Source of the DNA: CAZJYI01 sp964550025
GTDB lineage: Bacteria; Verrucomicrobiota; Kiritimatiellia; UBA8416; CAYOBW01
Direction: 5' to 3'
Assembly: GCA_964550025.1 (NCBI GenBank)
Contig: CAZJYI010000270.1
Coordinates: forward strand, 1-9,826
Length of the DNA stretch: 9,826 nucleotides
The position numbers and the translations under genes were made by a program. This document shows positions 5,764-9,826 of the stretch, in pieces. The notes beneath the pieces were generated by a model. That model searched no databases, was not told the origin of the DNA, and worked only from the letters and a program-made list of their open reading frames with translations. Within the stretch, counting starts at the first letter, position 1; each line of letters opens with the position of its first letter.

Positions 5764-6670
5764 CCGATACCCCCCAATCGGCGTTTTCGGCCTGACCGTG
5801 ATTCCCCCCAAGTGCTATCAGAGCAGATCTGGACAGAGGTTTTCTCGCCGCCGTCTCTTGGTCCACAAACACGAGTGATTCAAAGCAACTATGCGAGACA
5901 CATCTCTCCCACACAGTTAGCTCTGAAGCTGCGATGTTCAAGACTACATTCGGCTGGTTTGTATACGTTAGCAGACCGCCCCTGCCGTCCTCAAGGTCTG
6001 TCACAACGCGGCAGTCCAGCAGCGCACCGTGCTCTTTGCTGGCGGTCCTCCAAGTGGGAAAAGAAGGACTGTTGACAACCCGATCTCTGCTTGCCGGGTT
6101 GGCGATGTACGTCTCAAGCAACAGTACGGAATCCAGAAGCCTCGTGAGCCACAGGCGATCGGATCTCAGGTTCCAGACCGTCAGGAACACCAAGACGCAG
6201 ACTAGCCACGCCGCCGGGAACAGCTTGCATCGGACTCCACCGAGAAACCAACGGCTACCATCTCGTGCTGCAGACGAAAACACGAGAACGAGGACTGGGA
6301 GGAATAGCAGTGTCTGAAGAACAAACTGGATCGGCAGCCAAGGGTGACGATGCGGGAGTAAACCGCTGACGGCCACGCAGGGCACTGTCAGTAGTCCGCT
6401 AGCCACTGCGCAAACAGTGATGCGAGCGTGGCGATGACGCTGGTTGTCGGGAAGACATGACAGACAGAGAATCAACGGGCCAAGCCCCAGTACGAATCCT
6501 CGCAACGAAACCAGTTCGAAGGAACAGCATGCGGAATCCAGAGTGCCAGCGGAGAATGACGCAGATACGACGGCGCTGAGCCCCGCGCTGCAAAGGGCAA
6601 GGACTGAAAACAACACTGCTTCACAGAATATCCTCCTGTATCGAGATCGGGTCTCCTTGCTGAACATCAT
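5714..6670 (-). CDS. Five-helix membrane protein, candidate immunity protein of the caspase-like Rhs tip
   Basis: From the ATG at 6670 the protein has 318 residues. Five hydrophobic segments are visible at about 15-40, 55-74, 84-105, 113-134 and 151-168, followed by a soluble region to the end with a VVLNIAASELTVWE stretch. I do not recognise the family. The frame is open further upstream to 6808 but that part overlaps the Rhs tip and is arginine- and serine-rich nonsense; the ATG at 6670 has AAGGG two bases upstream and starts seven bases after the Rhs stop. Tight coupling to an Rhs tip is typical of immunity genes, and a membrane immunity protein would imply that the toxin acts at or crosses the envelope. 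The last 25 or so residues (from about NHGQAENADW) are encoded by element-end sequence, so the original C-terminus has probably been replaced. Role is inference from position. Confidence 0.75.
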   Translation of the reverse strand: MMFSKETRSRYRRIFCEAVLFSVLALCSAGLSAVVSASFSAGTLDSACCSFELVSLRGFVLGLGPLILCLSCLPDNQRHRHARITVCAVASGLLTVPCVAVSGLLPHRHPWLPIQFVLQTLLFLPVLVLVFSSAARDGSRWFLGGVRCKLFPAAWLVCVLVFLTVWNLRSDRLWLTRLLDSVLLLETYIANPASRDRVVNSPSFPTWRTASKEHGALLDCRVVTDLEDGRGGLLTYTNQPNVVLNIAASELTVWERCVSHSCFESLVFVDQETAARKPLSRSALIALGGNHGQAENADWGVSGSSPDLRLNDSAGERH

Positions 6671-6672
6671 AT

Positions 6673-6679
6673 CCCTTCT
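6673..6679 (-). promoter_or_regulatory. Ribosome binding site overlapping the Rhs stop codon
   Basis: The minus strand reads TAG AAGGGAT ATGATG: the TAG ends the Rhs gene and AAGGG serves the ATG at 6670 (or the ATG at 6667). The close spacing suggests translational coupling of toxin and partner, and it decides the start of the membrane protein. Confidence 0.65.
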
Positions 6680-9600
6680 ACCAGACAGTCTGCTTAATCT
6701 TCTTCCCGTTGAGGAAGGTGATGGGTTCTTTCCAACTGCCGTCTTGTGCCTGGAACCGGCTGCAGATCTTGGGATTGCCCTTGACCCTGACATCTGGGAG
6801 TCTTTCACTCAAGACTGCCGCAACGGAAGGTTCGGTACCCGCCCACCCGCGCTTCTTGGCGGCATTGCAGCCGTCGAGGTAAATCAAACCGCCCTTTTCC
6901 ATATACGGTCTCAGCGTCTCAGCAAAACTCCACAAGTTCCGTGAACTCCAATCATCTCCCGGAATGCCCCCATGGCCAAAGAAGTGTATCCGGCTGATCT
7001 TCTTGTCATAGCGCTGCAAGAGTTGGCGGAGTTCTGCAACATCCTTGACTATCCGAGTTCTGCTGATTCGTACCCAGCCTTCAGAGAACCTGATGTTGAC
7101 GGTGTACCGGCGCCTGGGATACGCCCGGTGCGCAGCCACCACATGCTCGACTAATCCGAACGGGTCTCTGCACATCACAGGGTTGTTCCCGCAAATCACG
7201 TACTGATTCAATCCCCCCGCAATCCCGATCGGGTCCTTGCTCAGCCATCGGCCGTAGGTCTCGTACGGGCTGTACCAGCGGGCGCGGAAGTAGTAGAGGC
7301 CTCGTTCGTCGAGAACCTCGTGCGTGGCCCATTCGTATTCGCGGCCGTGCCAGAGGTAGCGGTTGCCGATGATGGACGAGGTTGCGAAAATGCCGTCCTT
7401 GGTGTTCCACATCGACTCGATCTTGCCCCACGGATTGTATTCGTAGCGTTCAACGAAGTAGCCGTCGGCGCTCAGCCAGGCGTGGACGGAGCCGAGGTGG
7501 TCGGTCAAGGCGTAGTACGTCACGGCGGTCGCACCGGTGTGGACGGTCATGGCCAGGAGGCGGTCGATTCCCGGCGCCCAGGTGTAGGTCCGCAGTAGGT
7601 TGCCTTCGCCGTCCAGGTCGGCTACCACTTGCGCTCCGTCGTAGACGAATACGTTCGTCACGGTGCCCGATTCGGTCACCGCGCGCTGACGCCGGCCCAG
7701 TGCATCGTATTCGTAGGAGGCCAGAACAGAGTCGTCTGACTCGATGGATGTGAGCTGGTATTGGCTGTTCCATGTGAGGTTGACGGGGTCGTGGAACGGC
7801 ACGTTCAGGTCTATCTCGGTGATACAGCCACTATCCGCATACTCATAGCGGCTGCTGTAGATACGGTTGCCCGTGCCGTATGTCGATCCACCCGGGTTGC
7901 CGGCCGCATCCCAGGTATATGTGCCGTTCCACAGGATTCCTTGACTGCCTGACGTCAACCGCCCGAGCGAATCGTGCGTGTATTCGGTGTTGTAGTCCGA
8001 CCACTCGCGCACAATGTTGGTGATCAGCCCGTCCGGGCTGTAGGTCTGCGCGAAGCTGCGCCTGGTCTGTCCCCACTTGTTGCGCCACACGATGTTGGTG
8101 ATCCGGTCCATTACATCGTAATCGTAGCGCACGTTCACTTTGGACGCAACATTGCTGATCGTGGCGATCAGGCCGTTGTGCGCATGGTAGGTGTAGACGA
8201 ACTCGCCTTCCTCGGTCGTCTCTCCGCTCAGGCGCTCGGCTGCGTCGAATGTCGCCGCGTTGTTCAACGACAACGCACCCATAGTCACCAGGACGTTCGT
8301 GGCGTTGCCAACGCCGTCGAGCAAGTATCTCGCCGAGGATCCCCCGGAGGCGACGGAGACGAGCCGGTTCGCCCCGTCATAGCTGTTGGAGACGACTCCG
8401 GCGGCGTTGCTGACGGAGCTCACGAGCCCGTTGTCGAGGTAGGTCATCGCAACCGTCTGGTCCGAATAGTGTACGGCTTCGAGCCGGCCGTGCCGGTCCC
8501 AGGTGTTGCTGACAACCGTGCCGTCGAACCGCTCCACGGACTTGACGACGTCGCCGATGCCGTAGGTGACGCTCATCGTCTGCCCCTCGATGTTGGTGAC
8601 TGCCACGGGCCGGTCCTGTACGTCGAGGGCGTAGGTTTCCACGTAGCGGCCGCGCGGTTCGACGATCCCGAGCGTATTGAACTGCTGATTGTACTCGAAG
8701 CGGTTGGTGATCCTGAGCCCGTCCCACCCCGCGTGCACGATCTTCTCCAGCTTGCGGGAGGGCAGGTACTCGTAGTGGGTCACGCTGCCGGCCGCGTTCG
8801 TGAACGCGGTCAGCGCCCCCAGTGCGTTGTAGCCCATGGTCTCTTGGCTGTCGTCGGGGTAGTCCACGCGGTAGACAGCCTCCATGCCGTTCTTCCAGAA
8901 TGTCGTTTCGCGCCTCGGGCCGCTCTGCGCGGGCAGGCTGACGACGTCCTTTCGCGCGTAGGGCGGTGTGCTCTGCCGCACGTAGAGGTTCGAGACGACG
9001 GGGCCGGCGGCGGGGATCACGCTTTCGAGACGCCCGTCGGCGTAGGTGAACCGCGTCACGTGGCCGTTGGCGTTGGTGAGCGCGGCGACCAGGCCGTTGG
9101 TGGTGTAGCCGATTTCAAGAGCGGCGGTTTCGCCCGGCGCCGGGTACGCGGCGGCCCGCGTCAGCAGCTTTCCGTCGTACTCGTAGTCCGTGCGCACGTC
9201 CGCGGGGTCGATTTCGGCGGTCAGGACGTCGTTGGTGCGGTTCCATTCCATGCGCCAGGTGTGCAAGGCCGGGGCGTTGAGCCCGACCGCGTAGCCGGTG
9301 GGATGATGCTCGGCGTCGTAATCCTGGCGCACAACAACGTATTCGCCGCTCGCCTCGTCCGTCGTGCGGCGCTCCTGCTCGTCGCCGCCGGCGTCGACCA
9401 CGCTGGTCACGAGAATGTTCGTTTCCGGACCGCGGATTGAGGTGACGGCGGGCAGGGCCGCGTCGTAGGCAAACGTGTAGACCTGGTCGGCCCCTTCGCG
9501 CCGGTAGGTCACCGTCGAACTGTGGTTAGTGTGGTAGTCCACCTCATGCTCGTACCACCCGCCGTGCATCCACATCTTCGTGCCCTTGGCGCAGATCACG

Positions 9601-9826
9601 CCTTCGGCGTTGGTGACGAAGGTGTAGGCATAATTGGAGATGTCGCCGACCGCGTTCACCCGCTGCGTGAGGCTGTGATGCGCCCCGTAGCCGTACGTCG
9701 TCGTGCCGGCTTGCCCGGCCGCCGGCGTACGAACCGCGTTGGTCAGCTCACCGGAGCCGTTGTAGATGTAGTCCACCGTCAGGTAGGGGATCGGCCAGGT
9801 CTTCACCTGGGAGATGCGCCCGGAGG
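6678..9826 (-). CDS. Rhs/YD-repeat polymorphic toxin with caspase-like tip, 5' end outside window
   Basis: The frame is open from the right edge to the TAG at 6678, about 1048 codons; the N-terminus (export signal, early repeats) lies beyond the edge. The visible part is YD-repeat shell with phrases like YNGSGEL, YEYDGKLL, YDYDVMDR, YEYDALGRR and many TN/SN turns, followed by the Rhs hyperconserved region: ALTDHLGSVHAWL, RARWYSPYETYGRWLSKDPIG, GGLNQY and GNNPV...DPFGL. The Asp residues of DPIG and DPFGL are 23 residues apart, as in the aspartate-protease type self-cleavage site known for Rhs/TcC proteins. The 157-residue tip that follows is the effector. Rhs proteins are delivered by type VI secretion or other export into neighbouring cells; no delivery gene is visible here. 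Spacing to the next gene is seven bases. Family assignment is firm; delivery route is unknown. Confidence 0.93.
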   Translation of the reverse strand, partial: SGRISQVKTWPIPYLTVDYIYNGSGELTNAVRTPAAGQAGTTTYGYGAHHSLTQRVNAVGDISNYAYTFVTNAEGVICAKGTKMWMHGGWYEHEVDYHTNHSSTVTYRREGADQVYTFAYDAALPAVTSIRGPETNILVTSVVDAGGDEQERRTTDEASGEYVVVRQDYDAEHHPTGYAVGLNAPALHTWRMEWNRTNDVLTAEIDPADVRTDYEYDGKLLTRAAAYPAPGETAALEIGYTTNGLVAALTNANGHVTRFTYADGRLESVIPAAGPVVSNLYVRQSTPPYARKDVVSLPAQSGPRRETTFWKNGMEAVYRVDYPDDSQETMGYNALGALTAFTNAAGSVTHYEYLPSRKLEKIVHAGWDGLRITNRFEYNQQFNTLGIVEPRGRYVETYALDVQDRPVAVTNIEGQTMSVTYGIGDVVKSVERFDGTVVSNTWDRHGRLEAVHYSDQTVAMTYLDNGLVSSVSNAAGVVSNSYDGANRLVSVASGGSSARYLLDGVGNATNVLVTMGALSLNNAATFDAAERLSGETTEEGEFVYTYHAHNGLIATISNVASKVNVRYDYDVMDRITNIVWRNKWGQTRRSFAQTYSPDGLITNIVREWSDYNTEYTHDSLGRLTSGSQGILWNGTYTWDAAGNPGGSTYGTGNRIYSSRYEYADSGCITEIDLNVPFHDPVNLTWNSQYQLTSIESDDSVLASYEYDALGRRQRAVTESGTVTNVFVYDGAQVVADLDGEGNLLRTYTWAPGIDRLLAMTVHTGATAVTYYALTDHLGSVHAWLSADGYFVERYEYNPWGKIESMWNTKDGIFATSSIIGNRYLWHGREYEWATHEVLDERGLYYFRARWYSPYETYGRWLSKDPIGIAGGLNQYVICGNNPVMCRDPFGLVEHVVAAHRAYPRRRYTVNIRFSEGWVRISRTRIVKDVAELRQLLQRYDKKISRIHFFGHGGIPGDDWSSRNLWSFAETLRPYMEKGGLIYLDGCNAAKKRGWAGTEPSVAAVLSERLPDVRVKGNPKICSRFQAQDGSWKEPITFLNGKKIKQTVW
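6681..7151 (-). other. Caspase-like (clan CD) cysteine peptidase tip domain
   Basis: Tip residues 55-61 read IHFFGHG and residues 90-97 read IYLDGCNA. A hydrophobic strand ending in His-Gly followed by a second strand ending in Asp-x-Cys is the signature of the caspase-hemoglobinase fold (caspases, CHAT, C80 toxin-processing domains, DUF4347). The proposed catalytic His is encoded at 6974-6972 and the Cys at 6869-6867. About 34 residues separate them, in the usual range for small members. The domain is short (157 residues) with a preceding strand YTVNIRF. It may kill by cleaving host proteins or may process the Rhs protein itself. Confidence 0.65.
7180..8292. repeat. 1.1-kb Rhs core direct repeat, copy A
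   Basis: Counterpart of 4474-5580 within the main Rhs gene. It covers the last YD repeats and the hyperconserved region and stops where the two tips diverge. The match is high throughout except for a short patch around 7375-7450 (protein GKIESMWNTKDG versus GKVVRACKGTAT in the other copy). Confidence 0.9.

Noticed and set aside
6671..6808. Upstream extension of the membrane protein to an earlier start at 6808
   Set aside because: It overlaps the Rhs tip by 44 codons, is low-complexity Arg/Ser sequence, and a good ribosome binding site precedes the ATG at 6670.
7974..9440. 488-codon open frame on the plus strand
   Set aside because: Complement of the main Rhs gene in a GC-rich sequence with few stop codons; composition is a shadow and no domain is visible.

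Overview
The window looks like an accessory 'polymorphic toxin' locus of a GC-rich bacterium. The style of the Rhs/YD-repeat proteins (many TN/SN-rich repeats, the pretoxin segment GESLIPIWGSGRSA), a short signal-peptide protein of the DUF1573/Ig-like kind and RAYT-type debris suggest a PVC-superphylum relative (Kiritimatiellota, Lentisphaerota or Planctomycetota). That placement is inference from protein style only. All genes I can support lie on the minus strand, so the locus reads from the right edge to the left edge.

Right to left: (i) 9826-6678 is a large Rhs/YD-repeat protein, cut by the right edge, that carries the standard Rhs hyperconserved tail and then a 157-residue variable tip with a His-Gly / Asp-Gly-Cys dyad of the caspase-like (clan CD) type. 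(ii) 6670-5714, seven bases after the Rhs stop and with a good ribosome binding site, is a five-helix membrane protein, the natural candidate for the cognate immunity protein. (iii) 5763-5590 is a small element with 24-bp inverted ends. (iv) 5576-3903 is an orphan Rhs cassette: about 1.1 kb of core nearly identical to the main gene, without its own N-terminus, followed by a different 180-residue tip. (v) 3849-3535 is a 104-residue protein behind a strong ribosome binding site, the likely immunity partner of the orphan tip.

(vi) 3531-2701 has no intact gene. It holds a probable C-terminal remnant of a REP-associated transposase, a hairpin, and a group II intron RNA with clear domains V and VI whose reverse transcriptase gene is reduced to a short N-terminal stub. 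(vii) 2644-2345 is a truncated secreted DUF1573-like protein that runs into a 95-bp palindromic element. (viii) 2332-1 is a second Rhs/YD protein of a different subfamily, with Ca-binding-type Asp loops, lacking an Rhs N-terminus and cut by the left edge.

The main idea is that this is an Rhs tip-switching locus: one expressed toxin/immunity pair plus one displaced cassette sharing a long core through which tips could be exchanged. Both incomplete Rhs genes begin exactly at palindromic or inverted-repeat elements, so such elements seem to mark the breakpoints. The caspase-like tip with a multi-pass membrane partner, and the unassigned orphan tip with its small partner, are the best candidates for undescribed effector/immunity pairs.
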